NCBI RefSeq assembly: GCF_900104665.1
Contig: NZ_LT629968.1
Span: 248,001 to 312,000, forward strand
Origin: Traorella massiliensis
Lineage (GTDB): Bacteria; Bacillota_I; Bacilli_A; Erysipelotrichales; Erysipelotrichaceae
DNA: 64,000 bases
Reading direction: 5' to 3'
Shown: in pieces, positions 53,151 to 60,833 of the stretch
Position numbering within the stretch: the stretch's first letter is position 1
Layout: the number at the start of each line of letters is the position of its first letter
Translations under genes and position numbers: made by a program
Notes under the pieces: model-generated
Seen by the model: the letters and a program-made list of their open reading frames with translations, nothing else
What the model was told of the DNA's origin: nothing
The model's database searches: none

Positions 53151-53293
53151 TTATAAGCCCCTGCCGCAGCAGGGGCTTATAAATCGCCTGTCTGGGATAA
53201 AATCCTCGAACCCCTTTGACACAGATTCCATCTGTGACTATGCATCGCAAGCGATGCTAAAGGAGCACGGTCAGCCACGACCGTGCTCCTTTA
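53151..53293. repeat. Cluster of four perfect hairpins
   Basis: H1 53151-53182: TTATAAGCCCCTGC with perfect partner and loop CGCA. H2 53220-53236: CACAGA/TCTGTG. H3 53242-53257: GCATCGC/GCGATGC, two-base loop. H4 53258-53293: TAAAGGAGCACGGTC with perfect 15-bp partner. None has a proper T tract. The block lies beyond the 3' end of the relaxase gene and could be a single-strand origin, a recombination site or RNA structure. Confidence 0.65.
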
Positions 53294-53360
53294 AATTTGT
53301 GCGGCTCTATGTCAATAGTTGGGATAGAGGTAAGCGCAAGAATGTGGTAGCATATATATA

Positions 53361-55055
53361 TTATCGTTCCCAAGTGTCTCTGCTGTTCTTCTTGTTTTGC
53401 TTCTGCTGTGCCTGCTGTTTCTGACGCAGATGTTCACGGATGGAGCGAGCTTCCGTTTCCTCATGAAGTATATCAGCAACATCCCGCTTGCTGTCGTACA
53501 TCATCAAGTAATCGTACTTATCTCCGTAAGCAGACTGCACACGGTCAACCACAGAGCGCTCCATTGCAGGACGCAGGTCGAGCCTTGCGTCCTGCAATTC
53601 GTCTGGGTCGAATTCTGCCGATTGCGTCTTCAAATCAGCATACTGCTGCAAAGCGTCGTTCAGCTCAGCCGTGTACTTTTCTTCCTGTTGCGACAGCTTT
53701 TTTAGTGCGGCTTCCATCGTGGAAATGTCCTTTTTCACAGCAGCGATACCGGCATCGTCACTGCATTCCAGCGAGTGCAGCAGCATATCCTTCTCGGATT
53801 TCAGCTCTTCCAATTCCTCGGTCAGCTCCGCAATATGGCGGGACAGTTCACACTGCTTCGGGATGAGATAGAGGGGTGTCTCCTTCTTTTGGGCAAGCAA
53901 AGACTTGCGTTCCTTGCCCTTGCCCCGAATCTCCTGAACCAGCTCGGTATAGCGCACCAGATTCGGCTGAACCGCGTGGATATAATCTTTCATGCGCTGC
54001 CTGCCCCGGCCGATATGCCGCAGCTGATAGCGGAAAACAATCATATTTGCCCGCAGCTTTTCCATCGCCTCGGCAATAACCGGGAGGGTGTTCTTTACCG
54101 CCTGTGCCAGCTTCCTGACCGCAGCTTTCAGCTCCCGCAGCAAGGCATTGTCCGCCTTGATCTGCCGGTTGATCTCGCAGCGGTCAGCAATGATCCCTTT
54201 CCGCTCCAGCGCCCGTGCGGTCACTCCCTCATGGATGGTAGGCTGCTCATCCAGACCTCTGGCTGCGTTGCTGCGGTGGTCGATTCGCTCCGCCCGTCCG
54301 GCGCGCTCCAGATAGAGATTGGTCACATCCGCCCATGCAGCCCGCCATGTCACAAGTTGCTCCTCACTATTCCAACGTTCGGAGATGGGGTTCTGTCTGC
54401 CGTAGCGGGTGCTCTTCGGATGCTTGTCAGCCCGGATGAGTCCCTGCGCCTCGGCAGCAGACGGTGTCATATAGACCTTCTTTTTGCCGACCTTGTAGGG
54501 ATATTGCTTCTCCCAGCCCTCGTTCTGCGCCGCCCGGAACTCGGCGGCGGTGAAGCCTCGTTCTTCACCGTTTCTCATACAGAGATATTCTTTTTCGGTC
54601 TTGTACTGCCAGCGTCCCTGCTCATCCAGCGGGCGCACCGTCAGGAGAATGTGGGCGTGGGGATTGTGACCGTCGGTGTCGTGGATGGCAGCGTCGGCGC
54701 ACATTCCATCGGACACAAATTGCTCCCGGATAAAGTCTTGCAGCAGCTCGATCTGCTGTTCCCGGTTTAGCTCTATGGGCAGAGCCACAACAAACTCACG
54801 GGCAAGCCTGCTGTCTTTTGCTGTCTCTACTTCCTCCACGGCGTTCCACAGTTTTTCTCTGTCTTGCCATTCCTGTGGGGCATATTCCGGCAGAAACATC
54901 TGCTGCCAGACAAGCCCTTGTTTTTTCGTGTAGTCGTGCTGAATCCCGTCGTAATCGTTATACAGGCGGGAGCAGCTCAAATAGGCAGAAGCAGCTACTG
55001 CGGAGCGGCCTGCGCCCCGGCTGACCACCTTCGCTTCCAAATGATAAATCGCCAT
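53361..55055 (-). CDS. MobA/MobL-family relaxase (MOBQ)
   Basis: 564 residues from the ATG at 55055 (CGAGGTGAAG in front). The N-terminal relaxase domain starts 'MAIYHLEAKVVSRGAGRSA' (with catalytic Tyr4 of this family) and holds the HUH metal site 'DGHNPHAHILL'. A long coiled-coil C-terminal half follows (about 300-500). The protein nicks one strand at oriT and stays linked to the 5' end for conjugative transfer, using another element's secretion system since none is seen here. The putative oriT lies about 290 bases upstream. Confidence 0.92.
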   Translation of the reverse strand: MAIYHLEAKVVSRGAGRSAVAASAYLSCSRLYNDYDGIQHDYTKKQGLVWQQMFLPEYAPQEWQDREKLWNAVEEVETAKDSRLAREFVVALPIELNREQQIELLQDFIREQFVSDGMCADAAIHDTDGHNPHAHILLTVRPLDEQGRWQYKTEKEYLCMRNGEERGFTAAEFRAAQNEGWEKQYPYKVGKKKVYMTPSAAEAQGLIRADKHPKSTRYGRQNPISERWNSEEQLVTWRAAWADVTNLYLERAGRAERIDHRSNAARGLDEQPTIHEGVTARALERKGIIADRCEINRQIKADNALLRELKAAVRKLAQAVKNTLPVIAEAMEKLRANMIVFRYQLRHIGRGRQRMKDYIHAVQPNLVRYTELVQEIRGKGKERKSLLAQKKETPLYLIPKQCELSRHIAELTEELEELKSEKDMLLHSLECSDDAGIAAVKKDISTMEAALKKLSQQEEKYTAELNDALQQYADLKTQSAEFDPDELQDARLDLRPAMERSVVDRVQSAYGDKYDYLMMYDSKRDVADILHEETEARSIREHLRQKQQAQQKQNKKNSRDTWER

Positions 55056-55313
55056 ATCTTCTTCACCTCGTTCTTCCTTTTTCTGTTTCTCTTTCGCAAA
55101 AGAGAAAATGCCCCGAAGATGAGCTTCGGGCATAGCCGCAAACAAAGCTGCCGGTGGCAGGTTTGTGCGGGCAGGGTGCAAGCTGTTTCCAAAGCAGAAA
55201 CAACTGCGACCTGCGCAGACGATGACAGCAGCACCCTGCAAGTGCTGTGGCATTGTCTGGAGGCTGCCGCAGCAGCCGCATCCGCCTCGCAGAGCGCACG
55301 ATTTCCGCAGGAA
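55056..55313. other. Non-coding DNA upstream of the relaxase gene
   Basis: Contains the stem TTTCTCTTT/AAAGAGAAA (about 55087-55108) and a bulged hairpin ATGCCCCGAAG/CTTCGGGCAT (about 55109-55133), then GC-rich DNA with no convincing gene on either strand. Together with 55314-55351 it makes the likely transfer origin region. Confidence 0.45.
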
Positions 55314-55351
55314 ATACCACTGCCCTTTAGGGTGGTGAGTAAGTGCGCCCT
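55314..55351. other. Putative origin of transfer (oriT) with RSF1010-like nick core
   Basis: The core TAAGTGCGCCCT (55340-55351) matches the nick region known for RSF1010 and pGO1/pSK41-type oriTs, in which the cut falls between G and C of GCG/CCCT. Just before it is an imperfect inverted repeat ACCAC-tg-CCCT/AGGG-TGGT (55314-55334), the usual relaxase-binding hairpin. A MOBQ relaxase gene is adjacent. Confidence 0.7.
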
Positions 55352-55403
55352 TTGGGAGAAAAAAGAGGAAGGTCCCCGGTTTCCCGGAGACCTCCCAGCA
55401 GAT

Positions 55404-55613
55404 TCAATCGTGCTGCGGCAGCTTCTGTATCAGATAATCCTCCAGTACAGTCGGCTCCATCGTCCGCACTTCTGGCAGCACCTTTTCCAGAATTGCGCCC
55501 TCCTGAATGAGCCTGCGTGTTCTGGCTTTGCGCTCCTTGACCCGATCCCGCGCCTGCGCTTCTTCCAACCGGTGCTGTGCCTGCAACAGTTTCTTTTCCG
55601 CATCTGTCATCAT
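55404..55613 (-). CDS. DUF3847-family small protein of mobilizable elements
   Basis: 69 residues from the ATG at 55613 (AAGGAGGG in front). One long charged helix: 'AEKKLLQAQHRLEEAQARDR' then 'RKARTRRLIQEGAILEKVL'. Proteins of this family regularly sit beside MobA/MobL genes and are thought to assist the relaxase, like MobC. It lies on the same strand as and upstream of the relaxase gene, with oriT between them. Confidence 0.8.
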   Translation of the reverse strand: MMTDAEKKLLQAQHRLEEAQARDRVKERKARTRRLIQEGAILEKVLPEVRTMEPTVLEDYLIQKLPQHD

Positions 55614-55626
55614 GCGAAAGCCCTCC

Positions 55627-55842
55627 TTATCTTCGTTTCTGCCAGACGATTTCATAGCCCAGCGCGTCGGCAAGCTGGACAGCTTCGACATAGCGCAGGG
55701 ATTCCCGCTGGAGCTTATTGGACAGGTTTGATACGCTGTCAGACCAGCCGTGTTCATCCCGCAGCAGATCAACGACCTCCTGCATGGTCATGCCCTGACG
55801 GACGATGTATGACTTGATCTCATTTCTCAGATTGGATTTCAT
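55627..55842 (-). CDS. Small helix-turn-helix protein (DUF6471-like)
   Basis: 71 residues; the ATG at 55842 is 8 bases from GGAGGT (a TTG at 55845 is also possible). Its pattern 'IVRQGMTMQEVVDLL' ... 'SVSNLSNKLQRESLRYVEAV' is that of Xre-type DNA-binding domains. Probably a repressor or copy-control protein of the element, followed 13 bases later by the DUF3847 gene. Confidence 0.7.
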   Translation of the reverse strand: MKSNLRNEIKSYIVRQGMTMQEVVDLLRDEHGWSDSVSNLSNKLQRESLRYVEAVQLADALGYEIVWQKRR

Positions 55843-56005
55843 CAACTTTTACCTCCATATTTTCGTGATATTGGTTTTTGAGTAAGTGAACTGTGTGCGC
55901 TTTGTGGTGAAAAATCTGCTGTGCCGCAAATCCGCTCAGATTTCCGTCCGTGACGCCCTGTTCGTAACAGTACCCTACCAGCTTCATCGTTTTGTGCGAA
56001 AGCAT
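55820..56005 (-). CDS. Possible small protein (61 aa) coupled to the HTH gene
   Basis: The frame runs from ATG 56005 and ends in TGA at 55820, overlapping the HTH gene by 23 bases; the HTH ribosome binding site lies inside it, which suggests coupling. Sequence 'VGYCYEQGVTDGNLSGFAAQ' looks protein-like, but there is no good ribosome binding site and no recognised family. Confidence 0.35.
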   Translation of the reverse strand: MLSHKTMKLVGYCYEQGVTDGNLSGFAAQQIFHHKAHTVHLLKNQYHENMEVKVDEIQSEK

Positions 56006-56150
56006 ACGAAATGGCAGGATATGCCACAGTCCAGTGCGGCGGCTTCACGCTTCGGTAAATCACCGGATGGTGCAGCGCGTTCGACCTACGGCGAAAATCT
56101 TCACGGATTTCACAAGCATTGATTTTGGGGCTGCAAGATTGAGCCGCCGG

Positions 56151-56332
56151 TGTACGGCTCGGTACAGAAGAGCCCTCTTGTGTACGCTTCTGTACGCCGG
56201 TTTTGTGTACCAGCCGTCGGTTCAGCGGCAGATTTTACACGTTGACGTGAAATACTCCACGGTGCTCACAAGCAAAAGCGGTTTTTAAGAATGAAATCAA
56301 AAACAGCCGTACAGAGTGTACGGCGTGTACGG
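56151..56332. repeat. GTAC-centred iteron-like cluster, possible replication origin or operator
   Basis: Eight copies of a (T/G)GTAC(G/A) or complementary unit occur at 56151, 56161, 56181, 56191, 56206, 56307, 56317 and 56326. The last three form CCGTACA-gag-TGTACGG and a nested GCCGTACA...TGTACGGC palindrome. The cluster lies between the SF3 helicase gene and the HTH-mob genes, in the 350-base gap 56006-56357, which holds no other gene. Confidence 0.55.
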
Positions 56333-56357
56333 CAGTTTTGAAGTCCGTTTCTTATTT

Positions 56358-57659
56358 TCAATACGGCGGCGGATTGATCACCTCAATACCCACAAAGCCC
56401 CGCACCCGCTTACCGCCGACATGGACATTGTTGGTGGCCTCTACATTGTAAAGCCGCTCATTTTGTGCAAGCTCAGAGCTGACCCGGTTGGCAGACATGG
56501 GCTTCTGCGCGTTGTCGTCGCACCATCTTGTGTAGGCTTCATAAATTGCCTTGGAGCTGGCCTCGCTGTCTGCCCGAAAGCGTATATAGCCCTCAGATTG
56601 CAGAAACTCGATCACATTGTTGCTGCTGCGCTTGACCGTCTCCATATTTTCTCTGGCTTTGCCCGAAATGCTGAACTGATAGTTGTTCCCAATCAGCCGG
56701 TGCAGCCCCTCCAGACACCATAGGAAGATACCATCCTTTTCCCGCAGCAGCTTGTCCACCAGAAACGGATCATCCGCTCTGCCTGCGGGCCGGTCTTTGG
56801 TGGTCAGCACGATCTGGCGGCGAAAAAAGCCGTCGGACTTGTCGTGCAGGGCGGTCAGCGCACCGTTTCCGAAGCAGAGGAAGCGAACATAAAGCTGGCT
56901 CTGATAGCTCTGAACGCCCTTGCGCTCCATGTCCATCTTGCACTCCGAAGTCACGATGGATTTGATATAATTCGTCTTGGGCAGGGCGCTCATATCCATA
57001 TCATCGTCCACCATCAGGAGCTTGTTTTCCAAGTCCGCGCGGCTGAACCGGTTGCTCTCGACTTTCTGGATGCTGGTGGTATTCATACTGTCGCCCAGCA
57101 GCGAGCGCATGACCAGTCCGATGCGGCTTTTGCCCTCGCCGCCCTTGCCGATGAGCATGAGCAACTTCTGTCCCTTGGTGGTTGGCAGCAGACAGTAGCC
57201 GAGAAACTCCTGCAAGGTGGGAACGTCCTCCGGTTGCAGCAGCTCGGACAGGAATTGCAGCCAGCGTTTTGGCTCAGGCGCGTCTGGGTTGTAGGCGACC
57301 GTCAGCCGGTTGTTGCAGTAGCTCTTGTCGGCGGTGAAGCTGCCATCCATGAAATACGTTCCGTTGGCAACATGGATGCGATCCGTTTCAATGGGCAGCG
57401 GCGGTGAATAGGCTTGCAGCTTGATGCTGGCAAGCAGATTTATCACGACTTTGGACAGTCCGGAGGTCAGCACACCGGAGATTTCCTCCAGAATGAGATT
57501 GCCGATCTGCCCCTCGTCCTCTATCAACCCGTCTACCGTGAACAGCCGCCCGCGCACACATTTCATGGGGTGCTTGTCCAAAAACTGCTGGCAGAACAGC
57601 ACTTCATTGATATGCCTGCCATCGTACCAGTCAGGCCACGCCTGCGGTGTCATTTCCAT
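56358..57659 (-). CDS. VapE/D5-type SF3 helicase (primase-helicase C-terminal part)
   Basis: 433 residues. ATPase core: Walker A 'MLIGKGGEGKSRIG', Walker B 'ENKLLMVDDDMD', SF3 motif C in 'LYVRFLCFGNGALTAL' and the Arg-finger region 'SDGFFRRQIVLTT'. A winged-helix-like end follows. Such proteins unwind DNA at the origin of phage satellites and mobile elements. It overlaps the 3' end of the primase gene by 29 bases, so the two act as a split primase-helicase. The internal start may be later than 57659. Confidence 0.88.
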   Translation of the reverse strand: MEMTPQAWPDWYDGRHINEVLFCQQFLDKHPMKCVRGRLFTVDGLIEDEGQIGNLILEEISGVLTSGLSKVVINLLASIKLQAYSPPLPIETDRIHVANGTYFMDGSFTADKSYCNNRLTVAYNPDAPEPKRWLQFLSELLQPEDVPTLQEFLGYCLLPTTKGQKLLMLIGKGGEGKSRIGLVMRSLLGDSMNTTSIQKVESNRFSRADLENKLLMVDDDMDMSALPKTNYIKSIVTSECKMDMERKGVQSYQSQLYVRFLCFGNGALTALHDKSDGFFRRQIVLTTKDRPAGRADDPFLVDKLLREKDGIFLWCLEGLHRLIGNNYQFSISGKARENMETVKRSSNNVIEFLQSEGYIRFRADSEASSKAIYEAYTRWCDDNAQKPMSANRVSSELAQNERLYNVEATNNVHVGGKRVRGFVGIEVINPPPY

Positions 57660-58260
57660 CTTCCAATTCCTCCTTGTGAATTTCCTCTAATCTTCTTCGC
57701 AGCCTGTCCAGCTTGCCGTCTTCCATCTGGTGCTGCACCACTTCGGCGCGTTCATGGGAATCCCCGGCGCACAAAATATCCAGATAGTATTCCGTTTCAT
57801 CGAGCTTGCGACAGGCTTCCGTAAACCGTGCGTGAACAGGTTGATCAGGTGACTGCGGCGCATACCGCACCTTCCAGTTCCGCAGCACACGGGCGTAATC
57901 AGACAGAACAGAAAAGCACAGCCGCTCGTTTTCCATGAGCTGCTGTGCTTCTGTTCGGATGCGTTTTGCGTGAAGCGCTGCTGCGCTGGGCGGCTTGTCC
58001 GGGCTGAGATGAAAATCTGTCATCAGCTTCCGTGCCGCATCGTAGGGTGAAAGCTGAAACAGCCTGCCCACAAAGTCGATCACATCCCCGTGCTCCCCGC
58101 AGGCGAAGCAATAATAGTGGTCGTCGGCCACATACAGGCTGGGATGTCGGTCATTGTGAAACGGGCAGAGGGCTTTGCCGTATCGGTTCACATCGATCCC
58201 GTACAGCTCTGCCGCTTCCCGCAGATTGATGTTTTCTTTTACGATTTCAAAAATACGCAT
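57631..58260 (-). CDS. CHC2 zinc-finger DNA primase-like protein
   Basis: 209 residues from the ATG at 58260 (ATGGAGGT in front). The N-terminal zinc finger shows C-x2-H...C-x2-C in 'ALCPFHNDRHPSL' and 'YYCFACGEHGDVIDF', as in DnaG. The TOPRIM catalytic domain is missing; the rest is helical and charged. It may recruit priming or bind single strands for the partner helicase. Typical for replication modules of Clostridiales mobilizable elements. Confidence 0.88.
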   Translation of the reverse strand: MRIFEIVKENINLREAAELYGIDVNRYGKALCPFHNDRHPSLYVADDHYYCFACGEHGDVIDFVGRLFQLSPYDAARKLMTDFHLSPDKPPSAAALHAKRIRTEAQQLMENERLCFSVLSDYARVLRNWKVRYAPQSPDQPVHARFTEACRKLDETEYYLDILCAGDSHERAEVVQHQMEDGKLDRLRRRLEEIHKEELEDGNDTAGVA

Positions 58261-58278
58261 GATACCTCCATTTCTGCG

Positions 58279-58317
58279 CAAAAACGGCGGCCTGCCCGAT
58301 CTGGGGCAAGCCGCCGT
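58279..58317 (-). terminator. Intrinsic terminator of the recombinase gene
   Basis: Minus strand ACGGCGGC/GCCGCCGT stem with an inner TGCCC/GGGCA pairing and five T at the end, between the recombinase stop and the primase start. Confidence 0.75.
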
Positions 58318-58329
58318 CTGTGTCTTTTC

Positions 58330-60372
58330 TTATGATGTTTTGATTTCTTCCTCATTCTTGGCTTCTCGCAAGGCTTTCTTCCGTGCGCCCTGCCGCTTGA
58401 TCTGTGCTGCATACCGGCAAGCATCGGAGCAGTATTTGACGCTGCTTCGTGTCGTAGGAAACACCTTGCCGCAGTTTTCACAGGTACACTCCCGGCTGCG
58501 GCTTTCTGCCGCCTCCTGCCGGTAGAATTTTGCCCGGCAGTTGGGGCCGCAGAACAGGGTGTTCGTCCGTTTGGATGCAAATTCCTGCCCGCAGCACTTG
58601 CAGGTCAGCATGAAAGGCTGACCGACAGCGTGTTCACCAGCCTTGATTTTCTGATACCGTTCCCGGCTTTTAATGCGATGTCGCTTGAGCTGCTCCTGCC
58701 GCTTGATTTCTTCCTCGGTCAGCTCCGGCGCGGGAAGCTCAAACTGCCCGATAAACCGAAGGTGGATTTCCACCTCCTGCACCCGGTCGCCGTCGATACG
58801 CTCTGGGGCGTGGACGATGATTTTCTCAATAAACTCATTGATCATGGGCGTGGTCAGCTCGGAAAAATCGGTGTACTTCTTTGCCAGCTCCAAAAACTGC
58901 TCCACACGGGCGGTGTCCTCTGCGAAAGCGGACAGCTTTTCTTCCGCTTCTGCGACAGCAGTTTGCAGCGCTTTCTGCTCGGCTTCGTAATCTGCCAGCA
59001 GGCGGTCAAAGCGTTCATCGGTAATGCGCCCGACGGCAAAGGATTCATAGAGCTTTTTGATGATGGTGTCCAACTCGGCAATGCGCTTTTTGTCCTTGCT
59101 CAGCTTTCGCTTGGCATCCTTGGCCGCTTCTGCCTGTTGGAGCTGGGAGGCAGAGCGCACCTTTTCCATGAACGCCTCCTGATTGGAAATCGCAAAGGTG
59201 CTGACCGTGCGGATGGTGTCCAGAATCAGGGTGCGCAGAGCCTTGGTGGAGATGTAGTGACCAAAACAGGCACTTGTCCGTTTCTGATGCGCCAGGGTAT
59301 AGGCAGAGCAGTCGAAAAAGTCAGATGGGTACGGATTATTCTCTGTGCCGCCTTTGGAGCGATGGTTATACATCTTTTCTCCGCAGTCAGCGCAGTACAA
59401 AAGCCCGGTCAGCGGATTCGCTTCTCCCAGCGTGTCAATGCGCTTTGGCGTCTTGCGGAGCTTCTGCGCAAGCTCCCATGTCTCCCTGTCCACGATGGCC
59501 TCGTGGGTGTCCTCAAAGATGAGCCAATCCTCCCTGGGATTCATCACGGCGTTTTTATCTTTATAGGACTGCTTGTGGGAGCGGAAATTCACCGTATGCC
59601 CCATATACTCCGGCTTGGAGAGGATCTGTCCCACGACATAGCCGCTCCAGTTATAGGGATTGGAAAATTCCTCTTTGCTTTTCCAGATGCCCTTGCCCTG
59701 CTTGCCGAAGTACACGGCGGGCGTTTCCACCTTATCCTCAAAGAGAATACGGGCAATGTCGTAGGGGCCTTTGCCCTCAATGGTCAATCGGAAAATGCGC
59801 CGTACCACGGCAGCGGCTTCCTCGTCGATCAGCCAATGGTATTTGTTTTCCGGGTCTTTCTTGTAGCCGTAGATGGCGCAGTTGGTGGTAGGCTTGCCGG
59901 ATTCTCCCTTGACGCGGATGGCGGTTTTCTGCTTGCGGCTCAGGTCACGCAGATACCACTCGTTCATGATGTTGAGGAAGGGGGCAAACTCATTGCTGTT
60001 CTGGTCATCGCTGTCCACGCTGTTGGCGATGGCAACAAAGTGGACACCGTGCTGCCGGAAGAACACCTCCGTGTAAAATCCGGTTTGCAGATAGTCACGC
60101 CCCGCCCGGCTCATATCCTTGACAATCACATGGGCAACCTTGCCTGCCTCAATGTCTGCAATGAGCTGCTTCCATGCCGGACGCTCAAAATTGCCGCCGC
60201 TCCAGCCGTCATCGGTATAGTGTCGGCAGTTAGTGTAGCCTCTCTGCCGGGCATAGCTTTCGAGATATTTTTTCTGATTCACGATGGAATTGCTATCCCC
60301 GGCATTGTCATCGTCGCGGGACAGCCGCTCATAGAGGGCGGTAATTTTGCTTTCAGTCTGTTTCACGCTCAT
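58330..60372 (-). CDS. tnpX: Large serine recombinase (TnpX type) with two C-terminal zinc fingers
   Basis: Integrates and excises the element. 680 residues: resolvase domain with the nucleophile S18 in 'LYERLSRDD', 'KDMSRAGRDY'; recombinase domain; zinc ribbon 'LLYCADCGEKMYNH'; coiled coil (about 410-490); DUF4368-like part; then two fingers of the form C-x2-C...F/YC-x3-C ('CKCCGQEFASKRTNTLFC' and 'CENCGKVFPTTRSSVKYC'). The tail is longer than in most relatives. ATGA overlap with tnpW. All catalytic parts look intact. Confidence 0.92.
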   Translation of the reverse strand: MSVKQTESKITALYERLSRDDDNAGDSNSIVNQKKYLESYARQRGYTNCRHYTDDGWSGGNFERPAWKQLIADIEAGKVAHVIVKDMSRAGRDYLQTGFYTEVFFRQHGVHFVAIANSVDSDDQNSNEFAPFLNIMNEWYLRDLSRKQKTAIRVKGESGKPTTNCAIYGYKKDPENKYHWLIDEEAAAVVRRIFRLTIEGKGPYDIARILFEDKVETPAVYFGKQGKGIWKSKEEFSNPYNWSGYVVGQILSKPEYMGHTVNFRSHKQSYKDKNAVMNPREDWLIFEDTHEAIVDRETWELAQKLRKTPKRIDTLGEANPLTGLLYCADCGEKMYNHRSKGGTENNPYPSDFFDCSAYTLAHQKRTSACFGHYISTKALRTLILDTIRTVSTFAISNQEAFMEKVRSASQLQQAEAAKDAKRKLSKDKKRIAELDTIIKKLYESFAVGRITDERFDRLLADYEAEQKALQTAVAEAEEKLSAFAEDTARVEQFLELAKKYTDFSELTTPMINEFIEKIIVHAPERIDGDRVQEVEIHLRFIGQFELPAPELTEEEIKRQEQLKRHRIKSRERYQKIKAGEHAVGQPFMLTCKCCGQEFASKRTNTLFCGPNCRAKFYRQEAAESRSRECTCENCGKVFPTTRSSVKYCSDACRYAAQIKRQGARKKALREAKNEEEIKTS

Positions 60373-60578
60373 GATGCGCTCCTTTCAGACTGTCGGCTCA
60401 TTTGTGGTGTCTCCATTATACCACAGGTTCCGTCGTTTGTAACCATATCATTGCGTACAATCCGTAAAATTTTATCCTCCATGGTCTCGCCGCCGCTTTC
60501 GTTGAACACGACTCTGACCTTGTAGGTGGTGCCGCCGATCCGGCGAATGATAAACTGTTCTCGTTTGTTCTGCTCCAT
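60369..60578 (-). CDS. tnpW: TnpW-family transposon protein
   Basis: 69 residues from the ATG at 60578 (AAGGAGGGAC in front). Recognised by 'FIIRRIGGTTYKVRVVF' and 'DKILRIVRNDM', the TnpW signature of Tn4451-like elements. Its role is unclear; it always accompanies the serine recombinase, to which it is coupled by ATGA here. Confidence 0.85.
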   Translation of the reverse strand: MEQNKREQFIIRRIGGTTYKVRVVFNESGGETMEDKILRIVRNDMVTNDGTCGIMETPQMSRQSERSAS

Positions 60579-60833
60579 ACTGTCCCTCCTTGAAAAACTC
60601 ATCATATTTTGGTATACTGATTGTGGTTCCGACGATTGTAAGCCGAATGTGTCATATCTCTTTTCCATGGCGTTGCCGCACTCTGCGTTCCTCCTTTTCC
60701 TTTGTTCTGCGCCGAGAAAGTAACCTGAGTAACCGAGTGTCAAATTACTTCTCACTAATAGGAGAAATACGGGGTGTAAATCGGAACTGTTTTTGAAAAA
60801 AAGAAAATTCTTTTTCGGGGAGGTGAAGCTGTC
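60579..60833. promoter_or_regulatory. Divergent control region between tnpW and the sigma-like gene
   Basis: 255 bases without a gene. It contains the dyad TTCTC-acta-atag-GAGAA (about 60750-60767), a possible operator, and GGGGAGGTGAAG before the GTG start at 60834. No strong -10/-35 pair was identified on either strand. Confidence 0.4.

Noticed and set aside
53190-53225. tRNA remnant, because the minus strand reads GGGGTTCGAGGAT like a T arm
   Set aside because: No matching stem, anticodon arm or acceptor was found.
53151-53293. CRISPR-like array
   Set aside because: The stems differ in sequence and length; there is no repeated unit with unique spacers.
53775-54770. 331-codon plus-strand frame opposite the relaxase
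   Set aside because: Shadow of the relaxase gene; it has no domain or start signal.
58630-60525. 631-codon open frame on the plus strand opposite the serine recombinase
   Set aside because: Antisense shadow of a GC-rich gene; no ribosome binding site, and the minus strand encodes a complete, recognisable enzyme.
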